Shown one piece after another: positions 1 to 7,701 of a stretch of 10,469 nt of DNA. The notes beneath the pieces are model-generated. The model worked only from the letters and a program-made list of their open reading frames with translations. It was not told the origin of the DNA and did not search any database. Origin of the DNA: Helicostylum pulchrum (Eukaryota; Mucoromycota; Mucoromycetes; Mucorales; Mucoraceae); the NCBI GenBank assembly GCA_025677825.1, contig JAIXMO010000159.1, forward strand, positions 1 through 10,469, given 5' to 3'. A program made the position numbers and the translations under genes. The first letter of the stretch is position 1. Each line of letters starts with the position of its first letter.

Positions 1-785
1 CATTTTCTCAGTAGCAATCATTAAATTGTGCTTAGTTTTCTACGAATAACCTCAGCAACACAATCTGTATGATGGCGTAAGTATCACTTGTGCTAATTGT
101 CAATCATCAACGTAGACTTGTATGTAATCTAAGTCGCTAAACAAATCTTGTAAAACTCTTTGTACAAGGTTCCCAATGAAAGAAATCCCAAATGGTGCTT
201 TCTTGTATTGCCATTGCTTGTTTGTAAAGACGTCTGTAAAAGCAAGTTTGTGTCTGTGTTCTTTTGCTATCATGAAACTATTGAAGCATGCCTTAATATC
301 AAGTACAGTATGAATTTTAGACATCCCCAACTTCTGATGGATTTCCGAAATCAAAGGAAATCGTTGTGTATCAGTTTCAGTAAGTAAAGCATTAAGATTT
401 CTGACATCTGTAAACTAATCTAATTTTCTCTTTAGATATTTTGCCAGAAGTATCTTTTTTTCCGACTACCAATAAAGGAGAATTAACCCATTATAAGTTG
501 AAACAGGTTCAATTACATTATCATCCTGCCAAATTTGTAGTTGCTCAGCTACTTTCTCCTTATATGCTAAAGGAAGACTATAACTTTTACGATAAGCAAT
601 ACAACCAGGTTTGGTTTCAAGGTATACAATAGCTCCAGGTAGTGTACAGTAAGTGTTTTTAACATCAATATTCTTATTAGCAAGAAGTACAGGCTCTAAT
701 AACTTTTCCATTTCAATTCTTTCTTCTATAGTGCCATAAGGACTGTTATTAGGTTCAGAAATAGAAGGATCAATAGGGGGATCGG
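1..785 (-). pseudogene. Ty3/gypsy reverse transcriptase, N-terminal part, multiply frameshifted
   Basis: This is the start of the polymerase domain that copies element RNA into cDNA. Pieces in different frames line up in family order. A linker (711-480) contains the entry motif VIEPVSTYNG. Next comes a GKKDTSGKISKEK-like stretch (about 480-415). Then an open block (about 410-100) carries VRNLNALL, motif A LDIKACFNSF with its catalytic Asp, KAPFGISF...VQR (motif B region) and motif C YVDD. The codon after YVDD is a stop. The following text (TISTSDTYAHH-like, then a LMIATEKM-like segment) needs two or three more frame changes. I count shifts near 492, 410, just after 100, about 75 and about 30. 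Both Asp of YVDD remain, but the copy is clearly dead. It continues past base 1. Confidence 0.8.
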
Positions 786-2817
786 AAAAGGGTTATCAGC
801 TGCAAGTTCTGTATGACTAAGTGCTAAACCAGTAATACCAATGTTAAGTTTACTTATTAAATCAAGTCCAATCAATATAGGTATGGTACTGTTATTTTTA
901 CTTGTAAAGAAAGAAAAAATCTCGAAATTGTGTTTTAAAACCTTTTTATTATAATAGATGTTTAAAATTGTAGAACCAGATCTGTTAACTACTGCTTCTG
1001 AATGGCCAAGTTGGATAGTACCTTTGGAAGGAACTACCTTGATATCACCACCCAAAAAAGTCGAAAAAGAAGGAGACACCATGCTAAAAGTAGCACCAGT
1101 ATCAACAATGGCATACGTTTTAATATTCTGAATAATAATAGGAATTATGATCATGTTAGACTTATTTTCTGGTAAAGAACTAAATACGTTATGATACTTA
1201 CAATTCTGGGCTTGGATATCCATGATGACATCTTCATCATCAGCAATGGATAATTCCTGTATATCCGCAGTGGCGTCAGCAACACCAGCATTGTATGCTG
1301 CCTGTAATTCAGCACGCGAAGTCGTAACCGAAACAGAAGAGACAGCAGAAGGAACAAAAGGAACAGAAGGAACAGAAGGAACAGAAGGAACAGAAGGAAC
1401 AGAAGGAACAGCAGAAGAAGCATTGGCAGGGCCAACAACATTGCTACCTTGTTGCAAGGTCATCGCACCAAAGTTATACTCTTGATTAGTATTAGGAGGA
1501 GACGTACGTTTTGCAGTGGCACACTCGTGACGAGGGTTCCAACCAGCGACACCACAGCCATGGCAATATTTCACCCGGGGTTTCACATTGGTACCAGCAG
1601 CAGCAGCAGCACGACATTCACTAGTATTGTGAGACTTAGCCTTGTGGAAGGTACAATACTTGTCAGTTGGTTGGGGCACAACAGAAACAGCAGCAGAAGA
1701 GGAAGATTCACCAGTAGTGGTACCAGTGGGCGCAGCAGCACGAGCGAGATTGACAGCATGTCTAGATCTATTCGAAGATCTGTGTACAGCATCATTTTGG
1801 TCAATGTGCATGGCAGCACGCTTAGGAGCACGAGGAGGCATCAAAGGGGCAACCATGGTATTAGCACGCATAGTAAACAAAGTACTGTTTTGCAATCGGC
1901 GGGCCAAATCTGAAAGAACTTCAATATCTTGTCGCTTGTATTCAGGAAGATTGACAATAGCAACGTTGATATATTCAGCAACCTTTCGAGGCAAAGCAAG
2001 AAGAAAACGTTCGATTAATAATGAATTGGGTAATACTTGATCTACCGCACGGCGTCTCAAACTATTGAATCTATCAATGAACGATTCGAGGTTCTCGCCT
2101 TCATACATCATAATACTGTTTAATTCCCTAGCACAGTTGTTACGTTCTTCCTGCACGTTAAGACCATAGCGATCTTGCATGGCAGTGGAGAACTGAATCC
2201 AAGAAGGATCTTGTTGGTACAATTTTCTAAATTGTGTCACAAAATCTTCAAACCAAAGACGAATAGTTCCAGCAAGAAGAGGAGGTAATACCCGAAGATA
2301 ATTAGCATCCAAATCTAAGTTATGACTAATCATAACATCAGTAAAATTCATGATGCAAGTGTTTACATCCACGAAAACAGGAGCACCTGGTACAGAGACC
2401 TGGTTTTCCCATTGAAACAGAGGAAGATTACGAGGTACTACATTCGACAACTTGGCACCTGCAAGTGTACTGCCGGCCGTAGCCTGAATCAACTTCTGAG
2501 CCCTACCGAGCTGATCTAAATCCCCCCATTTTTTTACTTACTTTTTCACGGTAACTTCTTAATTCATCAGTAGTACCATTACTAGAAGCAATAAGAGCAT
2601 ACAATGAAACAATTTCTTCATGGAGTAAGGAAATACTGACTTGCAAACCAGCAGCAGGGTCAGAACCAGCACCACGAGGAAGACAGACAGGAGCCTTAGG
2701 ACTAGCAACAGGAGTAGAACTAACATTGGGAGCAGTTTCGGCAGAAAATTCAACATCTTCCATTCTAGTAGCAGGAGGAGCAACAGGACCGATAAAGTTT
2801 TGAGTAGGAATAGACAT
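726..2817 (-). pseudogene. Ty3/gypsy Gag with zinc knuckles, fused to retropepsin-like protease (frameshifted)
   Basis: Gag forms the particle and binds element RNA; the protease matures the polyprotein. The probable start is the ATG at 2817 (MSIPTQNF...). The frame runs to about 2528, where a run of six G shifts it by one; the remaining product is open down to 726. Visible parts in order: an N-terminal Ser/Pro/Ala-rich and probably helical region; a retrotransposon Gag core (FQW..., LRVLPPLLAGTIRLWFEDF, FIDRFNSLRRRA); two Cys/His clusters (CTFHKAKSHNTSEC and CHGCGVAGWNPRHEC); a seven-unit Val-Pro-Ser-type repeat; and an aspartic protease with DTGAT (Asp codon at 1101-1103) and a later ILIGLDLISKLNIG block. 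A second shift at about 786-789 (a run of four T on the minus strand) separates the end of the protease from the RT linker. The G-run shift could be decay, an assembly error or, less likely, programmed frameshifting. Confidence 0.85.
1348..1410 (-). repeat. 9-bp tandem repeat in gag (seven units, encodes Val-Pro-Ser/Phe)
   Basis: Seven head-to-tail copies of gaaggaaca on the plus strand, with one variant unit (aaaggaaca at 1357-1365). On the minus strand they encode Val-Pro-Ser tripeptides, the variant giving Val-Pro-Phe. The repeat sits between the zinc knuckles and the protease, where a flexible linker would be tolerated. The phase keeps Gag open, so unit-number changes would be neutral to frame. 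Confidence 0.95.
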
Positions 2818-3016
2818 GGTAAGTGGAAATAATAAATTTTTTTTAAAAGAGAGAGAAAAAAAATAAAGGATAAATTTCAAAAAATAAAACAACAGGAATT
2901 AGAATTGATAAAAAAAAATATGATATTTAAAGAATAAATATCAAAAATAAAAAATTAAACAGAAAGATTATCAGACTTGAAAATGATTGTTTTTTATTTA
3001 ATGGAAATTATGGGTT

Positions 3017-3026
3017 CTTATATATA
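3017..3026 (-). promoter_or_regulatory. TATA-like box of the gypsy LTR
   Basis: The minus strand reads TATATATAAG here, about 200 bases upstream of the gag ATG at 2817 and inside the proposed LTR. In an AT-rich background the motif alone is weak; its position supports a promoter role. Confidence 0.35.
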
Positions 3027-3064
3027 CTTTTCAGAATATAAATAAGACATTGAAGGAACATTAA

Positions 3065-3137
3065 TTGATGGTGGGAAAAATAAGTGAGTTGATGGTGAGG
3101 AAAATAAGTGAATATAATGTGGGAAAATATGAATGAA
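3065..3137. repeat. 24-bp tandem repeat in the putative LTR (three diverging units)
   Basis: Units begin at 3065 (TTGATGGTGGGAAAAATAAG...), 3089 (TTGATGGTGAGGAAAATAAG...) and 3113 (TATAATGTGGGAAAATATGA...). The first two are nearly identical; the third is clearly diverged. Repeats of this kind are common in the U3 part of LTRs and may hold transcription-factor sites (inference). Confidence 0.75.
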
Positions 3138-3183
3138 TAAGCTTTGAAGACAAAGTGCTTCTTGTATCACTTTTTAGAAGAAT

Positions 3184-3247
3184 AACTGTTTGTAGATTAT
3201 TGTACCACTTCAGTACAATGAACTGTTTGTAGGTTATTGTATCACTT
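3184..3247. repeat. 27-bp direct repeat at 37-bp spacing in the putative LTR
   Basis: Positions 3184-3210 and 3221-3247 match at 25 of 27 bases (AACTGTTTGTAG/GTTATTG...CACTT). Both copies are preceded, and the second is followed, by related AGAAxTAAACTGTT-like text, so the array may extend to about 3265. It lies in the proposed U3. Confidence 0.85.
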
Positions 3248-3412
3248 GAAGAAATAAACTGTTACACTATATTTCTTCATTAAATTTATATAGTCGATAA
3301 GAAGTATACAGATCCAAATACCAAATAGATAATATTATATTGTTATATAGCCTTTGTGTATAAAGGTATATCTAAATTATATATCTGTATAGTACGTGAA
3401 TACAACAATCCC

Positions 3413-3579
3413 CTTAGTTTTTTTAGATTTTTTTTTTAATGACACTCTGATTCCTGTCTATACTATGGTAAGAAACCTTCTTTGATACACATATTCAAAT
3501 GTATACTAATTGCATCTTCTTAGTTCTCTTTTTTTTTAGATTAAAATTCTTTTTTATGATACTCTGCTGCCTCCCTATT
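3413..3579. repeat. Diverged direct repeat with poly-T core
   Basis: The stretches at about 3413-3462 and 3519-3579 share the order CTTAGTT, a T-run, TTAGATT, another T-run, ATGAYACTCTG and then a CCTxxCTAT-like end. The offset is about 106 bases. T-runs make exact alignment uncertain, but the non-T islands agree in order and spacing. Origin unknown. Confidence 0.5.
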
Positions 3580-4079
3580 TTGATTTAGATATATTTTTTT
3601 CTATTTAGTTTTTTTTTATACATATTTTTTACACCATTTTGGTTACTTATGTATACGTATCGACTATCATTCATTTCTATATTACTGCGTTATTTATACC
3701 TAGCTATCAAACCTTTTTATTTTATATATAAACAATTTTTTTATACTGTAATAAACTGAACACATAATTTAATCCTATATCACTATTTTTTTATTATACA
3801 TTATACATATAATCATTTTACCTATTGTTGTTTCTAAAAACCGTTTTTTTTATTTATTTATTTCAGATATCGTTTAATAGTAAAAAATAAAATAAAAAAA
3901 AATGCCAAAAACCTCGTCGGGTCTACTTTGACAATATTATTTGACTATGTTTTCCGTGAACAGTGATATATATGTTAAAAAGAAGACAGTAAGGTTCTTT
4001 GAAAGTCTTTACAAAATGAAAGATGGTTGATTTTATTATTTGAAATGAAATAGTTTTATATTAAAAGAAATTGGTTCAA

Positions 4080-4260
4080 ATGACAGATGAAACTGAAAGA
4101 GTGTGCGGTCCTTTTGAGTAACATAAAGATAGTCTGTTACGATATAAATCTGGTTTAAAACGTAATGTATAACCCTTTGTTTGTAGTCTCTCGGGACGAT
4201 GTCCGTGTTGCTTTATCTATTATTTATGTTGGTGAAAAGGGTTTCACGTTGAATAAATAA
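4080..4260 (+). other. Coding-like patch, possible gene relic
   Basis: Two short frames lie in series. ATG at 4080 gives MTDETERVCGPFE then a stop, and continues in the same frame as HKDSLLRYKSGLKRNV to the next stop. A second frame from ATG 4165 gives 31 residues (MYNPLFVVSRDDVRVALSII...) and ends at 4258-4260. The base composition is less AT-rich than the flanks and the residue mix looks protein-like, but I recognise no family. It may be chance. Confidence 0.2.
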
Positions 4261-4347
4261 TAGAATAAATAATAAATCTTTTTGGGATATTGTCAGGTTG
4301 TTTTAATAAATAGTAACACAATCGATTATAACATAAATTGGCAGGTC

Positions 4348-4378
4348 GCTAACTTAGGTATGAGAATAACAAGTTAGC
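4348..4378. other. Hairpin, 8-bp perfect stem
   Basis: GCTAACTT at 4348-4355 is the exact reverse complement of AAGTTAGC at 4371-4378, leaving a 15-base loop. No T-run follows that would suggest a terminator, and no element boundary could be tied to it. Confidence 0.45.
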
Positions 4379-4579
4379 AATTGTCATTTAAATACAAAGC
4401 AGTAAGTAAATAGTAATCAAAAAGGCGTGAATATATAGCTTGTCGTGATCTGGGATATAATTATTAAAATTAACTAGACACACTTACATCATAGTCAAAG
4501 ACTAGTATATTAAATGAAGCTAAGTAATATAAACTAAAAGTCTATCATATAAATTACATCATGAAATGATATAATGTAA

Positions 4580-4621
4580 AGACACTAATAAATATAGCTT
4601 ACTAAAAAATACTTAGTGTCT
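4580..4621. other. Hairpin, 9-bp perfect stem
   Basis: AGACACTAA at 4580-4588 pairs with TTAGTGTCT at 4613-4621 across a 24-base loop. It lies upstream of the Tc1 transposase, near where its left end should be, but the arms do not match the element's right terminus. Confidence 0.45.
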
Positions 4622-4816
4622 CTTTGGTAAATGGTATAAATACAACCTTAGAACAGGATTCTTATAATCCTCAGATCTCTTTTTATATAATAAAAACACT
4701 ATTATCCAGTCTCACAGTATTTATACTTGGCCCTCTCTTTTTATTATATATATATCTTTTATTCTACCCATTTACCACATAGCTTGTATATATCACTCAT
4801 TGCAAAAATTTCGAAC

Positions 4817-5848
4817 ATGCGTCCAATTCCAAAATCATCTTATAATGATGCTACCAATCTTTTGAATTCTGGTAAAAGCGTGAGAGAAGTTGCTCGAAAA
4901 ATTGGTATTAGTTCTGCTACTGTTTGTAGAATTAGAAAAAATTCAAAATCAGAGTTTGAAAACAATAAAGGTGGTTGACCTTCTATTCTTTCTGTTGAGG
5001 ATAAAAGATACTGCGTACGTTTAATAACAAAAGAAAAAGTAGATAATGCAGTAAAAGTAAAAAAACAGCTTGGAACGGACTTTGGAATAGAGGTAAGTCC
5101 CGATACCGTCAGAAGAGCGCTCCAAAGTAGTGGCTTAGGCGCAATTGAAAAAAGTAAAAAGCCAGCAATAGAACCCAAAAACGCTCGTAAACGATTAGCA
5201 TGGTGTAAGAAATATCAAGACTGGACTGTAGATGATTGGAAGCGAGTTGTATGGTCAGACGAAACGAAAGTTAACAGATTTAACTCCGATGGACGTATTT
5301 GGACGTGGATAAGAGACGGCGAAACTATTCAGCCTAAACATGTTAAGGGAACATACAAACATAATGGTGGTGGTATTATGCTTTGGAGTGCAATCACTTA
5401 TGTGGGGACAGGTTGGATGTGCCAAATTTGTGGGAATATGGATAAAACTCTATATAAGGAAATTCTTGAAGACGAACAAAGTAAGACAGTTAATTTGTTG
5501 TGTCAAAAGTTGAAAATCCGTAGAGATTAAGTGTATTTTCAGCATGATAATAATCCCAAACATACCTCTAATATTGCCAAGGAATATCTTCAACAACAAG
5601 ATTATCACGTGATTGATTGGCCACCGCAATTACCTGATCTTAATTCAATCGAGAATATGTGGCAGCTATTAAAAATCCGATTAAGTGAGTTTGAAACACC
5701 AGCTAAAGGTATGAATGAGCTATATGAACGTGCAACCAAGATCTGGTACGAGGTAATTACAAAAGACGAATGTCAAAAGGTTATTGAAAGCATGCCAAGA
5801 CGAATCAATATGTGTATCAAAGCTAAAGGTTATTGGACAAAATATTAG
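4817..5848 (+). pseudogene. Tc1-family transposase, 343-residue frame with two in-frame stops
   Basis: The enzyme binds the terminal repeats, excises the element and inserts it at TA. The start is the ATG at 4817 (MRPIPKSSYNDATNLL). One frame then runs to the stop at 5846-5848, about the normal length for the family. Domains: an N-terminal helix-turn-helix (residues about 8-42, with GKSVREVARKIGISSATVCR), a second DNA-binding part, and the DDE domain. Catalytic residues are all present: D148 in WSDET, D244 in HDNNPKHTS and E279 in LNSIENMW, with exactly 34 residues between D244 and E279. The C-terminal MPRRINMCIKAKGYWTKY is typical. Stops interrupt the frame at codon 54 (TGA, 4976-4978, in the GG-x-P motif where Arg is usual) and codon 238 (TAA, 5528-5530). 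Both fit a single C-to-T change from CGA and CAA. There is no frameshift, so this copy died recently or was inactivated by cytosine mutation. Confidence 0.93.
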
Positions 5849-5877
5849 TGGCTATTTTTTAAAAAATTAAAATGCGT

Positions 5878-6078
5878 GCAAAACTGTTTCAATGCTATTG
5901 CAATCTTTAAGTACAAGCTATTCTACTTTATGACGTCATTATGTTACAGAATTACCTTAAATAAATAAAGAACAGTTTTCTCGTTCAAATGAATACAAAC
6001 ATGTAAATAGTAATTTTATTTTTATCACGAGTAAAACGGTGATAAAGTGAGACTGTCTCAACATTGAAACAGTTTTGC
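5878..6078. repeat. 17-bp inverted repeat pair inside the Tc1 3' region
   Basis: GCAAAACTGTTTCAATG at 5878-5894 is exactly the reverse complement of 6062-6078. The outer copy belongs to the right terminal repeat; the inner copy lies 30 bases after the transposase stop. Together they could fold into a large hairpin. The inner copy may be a second transposase-binding site or the edge of a short nested derivative; neither can be decided here. Confidence 0.9.
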
Positions 6079-6087
6079 GGGTCACTG

Positions 6088-6697
6088 TATCTTCCGTAAA
6101 GCCCGTGAGATGAGATTCCAAGGTGGATTTGCGAAAGGTCTCGTCCAGATGTTCCATGGAATGGTGAATGCATCCGTGTGGATAGCGCCCGGGTCCGGCA
6201 TCCAAGATACGTACTTTGGTAGTAACTTGGTGGTCCTGTCGGCGAAGAGGTCGATTGAATGCGGGCCCCACAAGTGGTTGATCGTTTGGAAAGCCTTCGG
6301 TTTCAATTGCCATTGGTTCTTGAAAAAATTTCGACGTGATTCCATGTCCGCAATGTTGTTGTGCTTGGATATGTATATTGTTGGCCAGGCACCAATTCCA
6401 TTAAAGGAAGAGAGCGAGTACCGCCTTGCTTGTTGATGTAGGAAAGACTGGTCGTATTGTCCGTTCGTATCAAAATCGTCGAATTTTGAGGTACTTGGAA
6501 AGTCATCAGTGCTAGATGGGCCGCCTTGAGTTCCCTCCAGTTGATGGATTGGGCTGCTTCCTGTGCGGCCCAGTATCCATGGGCGCGGTGGGTTTTCCAA
6601 CTGCAGCCCCATCCCGTATCGCTTGCGTCCACAAATATAGTCTGTGTGGGTGTCGTAGGTAGGAGAGATCGACCATTCCATTTCTGTAGGTTCAGAT
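6088..6697 (-). pseudogene. DIRS-like RNase H and conserved C-terminal domain
   Basis: This continues the RT block in the same frame after the insert: LQKWNGRSLLP, then RNase H text FVDASDTGWGCSW (Asp codon 6627-6629), INWRELKAAHLAL (Glu) and ILIRTDNTTSLSYINKQGG (Asp). Near 6400 a frame change, probably with a small internal deletion, joins to NNIADMESR (last Asp) and the DIRS-typical tail: HSIDLFADRTTKLLPKYVSW, PDPGAIHTDAF and ANPPWNLISRALRKI. The frame stops exactly where the Tc1 terminal CAG begins, so the Tc1 end supplies the last codon and stop. Confidence 0.88.
6690..6697. repeat. Left copy of 8-bp target-site duplication (GTTCAGAT)
   Basis: GTTCAGAT here equals 8605-8612 exactly, one copy on each side of the AT-rich insert. 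An 8- to 9-bp duplication is the known habit of Merlin/IS1016-type transposases. Confidence 0.92.
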
Positions 6698-6727
6698 GGA
6701 TGTATCCCAATATAACTCTCATATATA
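6698..6727 (+). repeat. Left terminal inverted repeat (degenerate)
   Basis: The first 30 bases, beginning GGATGTATCC, align without gaps to the reverse complement of 8575-8604 at about 17 positions, including the outer GG and a shared TCTCA block. Weak as a repeat alone; its position is fixed by the target duplication. Confidence 0.6.
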
Positions 6728-6770
6728 GTTTAATATATAAAAATTGAATTATTTTATTATTATAAAACAT

Positions 6771-7648
6771 ATGTTTATTGAATCTTACCAATCTTTAAAA
6801 AAAGTATTCGATAACGAATTAGAAGCTTTAAACTACTTAATAAAAAATAATTACGTTAATAGGTATCTCAAATGTGAAAAATGTGGAAAAGACACTACAT
6901 TAAATTTTAAGAAAAAATTATATGTTTGTAAGTTTTATAAATGTAGAAAAGCATTTTCTCCTCTTAGAAGTACAATATTTAACAAATTGAGATTGCCATT
7001 AAATATACAGTTACATATACTTTATCTGTTTTTGGGTAAAGCACCTTCATCTTTTATATCATCTAGCTTAAAATTAGTAAAAATACAGTATCCTCATATA
7101 ATAAAATATACAGAAAATATATTAAAAATAAGCAAATATTAAATAAAACTAATAAAATTGGTGGTAGAAATGAAATTGTTGAAATTGACGAAACTAAAAT
7201 TGCTAAAAGAAGTATAATAAAGGACATAATGTTGAGGGTGCTTGGATTATTGGAGGTATTCAAAGGAGTAGACTAAAAAATAAAATTAAGAATGAAAATA
7301 AACAAATGTTTTTAGTTCCAATAGAAGAAAGAAATATTGAAAATATTGATGAAATTATAAAAAAACACATTAAAAAAGGTACCACTATTTATACTGATTG
7401 TTGGAAGGGTTATAATAATTTAAAGAATATCGGATATAAGCATAAAACTGTAAATCATTCTAAGAATTTTAAGGACCCAATAACTGGAGTTCACACTAAC
7501 ACAATAGAAGGAACTTGGAATGGTTTTAAAACAAAGTATTATTCCTAGAAATCGTAATAAAAAAAATATTTTACTGCATTTAAAAGAGTATCAATGGAGA
7601 AAGAAAAACAGAGAAAATAATATATGGAAAAATTTCTTAAAAGATTAA
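6771..7648 (+). pseudogene. Merlin/IS1016-like (IS1595 superfamily) DDE transposase, three frameshifts
   Basis: The transposase would cut and insert the element. The likely start is the ATG at 6771 (MFIESYQSLKKVF). The N-terminal zinc ribbon CEKCGKD...KKLYVCKFYKC, with the following RKAFSPLRSTIF, is a hallmark of IS1016/IS1595-type enzymes. The DDE core follows in pieces: EIDETKI (Asp at 7187-7189), GHNVEGAWIIGGIQR, GTTIYTDCWKGY (Asp at 7396-7398) and HTNTIEGTWNGFK (Glu at 7507-7509), with 36 residues between the last two. A basic tail (RNRNKKNILLHLKEYQWRKK) ends at the stop 7646-7648. One-base shifts lie near 7122-7132, 7203-7216 and 7541-7550, each in or next to A- or T-rich runs. The catalytic residues are all still encoded, so either decay is recent or the shifts are assembly errors. 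Confidence 0.9.
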
Positions 7649-7701
7649 AAGTATTTTATAAAAAAATTGAATTTCTAATAATAAATAAAATTTAAGATAA
7701 T

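Larger units (their letters stand above)
1..3407 (-). mobile_element. Ty3/gypsy LTR retrotransposon, 5' portion (LTR, gag, protease, start of RT)
   Basis: Read on the minus strand, the order is probable LTR, short AT-rich leader, Gag, retropepsin, then reverse transcriptase. This is the gag-PR-RT order shared by Ty3/gypsy elements. RNase H, integrase and the 3' LTR would lie beyond the left edge, so the element is incomplete here and its target-site duplication cannot be tested. The coding part carries at least six frame disruptions plus an in-frame stop near the RT active site, so this copy is not autonomous. Gag resembles those of Mucoromycota-type gypsy elements (inference from general resemblance). 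The right boundary at 3407 depends on the LTR call and is uncertain. Confidence 0.8.
2984..3407 (-). repeat. Probable 5' LTR of the Ty3/gypsy element
   Basis: On the minus strand the stretch begins TGTTGTATTCACGTAC (3407 downward) and could end at ..AATCA (2984), giving the usual TG...CA borders. It lies directly upstream of the gag leader, contains a TATA-like element and holds tandem repeats typical of a U3 region. The second LTR is outside the window, so the boundaries cannot be confirmed by comparison. The TATA box lies close to the proposed inner end, so R and U5 may extend further down, towards about 2930. No clear tRNA-type primer-binding site was recognised next to the proposed inner end. 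Confidence 0.4.
3408..4700. other. AT-rich, gene-poor spacer between the gypsy element and the Tc1 element
   Basis: No reading frame here looks like a gene on either strand. The left half (3408-3900) is dominated by poly-T tracts on the plus strand; the right half is AT-rich with scattered hairpins. I found no tRNA, rRNA or recognisable transposon protein. A slightly less AT-rich patch at 4080-4260 reads like broken coding text and is listed separately. The spacer could be host intergenic DNA or very old transposon sequence. Confidence 0.6.
4700..6087 (+). mobile_element. Tc1/mariner-superfamily DNA transposon (DD34E), nearly intact copy
   Basis: A cut-and-paste transposon. The right end is well placed: the last bases are GCGGGTCACTG, read inward as CAGTGACCCGC, followed by TA at 6088-6089, the target dinucleotide of this superfamily. 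Beyond the TA, DIRS-like coding text starts at once on the other strand. The matching left terminal repeat was not found; the left limit given is only the start of the transposase 5' region. A TATA-like TATTTATAC (about 4719) and a pyrimidine-rich stretch precede the start codon. AATAAA signals at 5960-5969 could serve for polyadenylation. Confidence 0.75.

Noticed and set aside
1348..1410. Possible CRISPR-like array
   Set aside because: Units are 9 bp, contiguous, without spacers, and lie in phase inside gag.
1222..1485. Plus-strand frame rich in Glu-Gly-Thr repeats
   Set aside because: It is the antisense reading of the Val-Pro-Ser repeat in gag and shows no independent coding signal.
3961..3966. 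CAGTGA as possible left end of the Tc1 element
   Set aside because: Only six bases match the right terminus, it is not preceded by TA, and it would leave an implausibly long 5' region of about 850 bases.
4073..4083. B-box-like GGTTCAAATGA suggesting a tRNA or SINE
   Set aside because: No A box, acceptor stem or cloverleaf could be drawn around it.
4653..4675. tRNA-like anticodon arm (AGGATTCTTATAATCCT)
   Set aside because: The small hairpin stands alone, without D, T or acceptor arms at proper spacing.
4727..4816. Upstream TTG extension of the Tc1 transposase
   Set aside because: The extra 30 residues are hydrophobic AT-rich text without family resemblance; the ATG at 4817 gives the normal Tc1 start and length.
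5957..6313. 118-residue minus-strand frame over the Tc1/DIRS junction
   Set aside because: It is an out-of-frame reading of the DIRS C-terminal block that runs into the Tc1 terminal repeat; the DIRS frame gives the recognisable protein.
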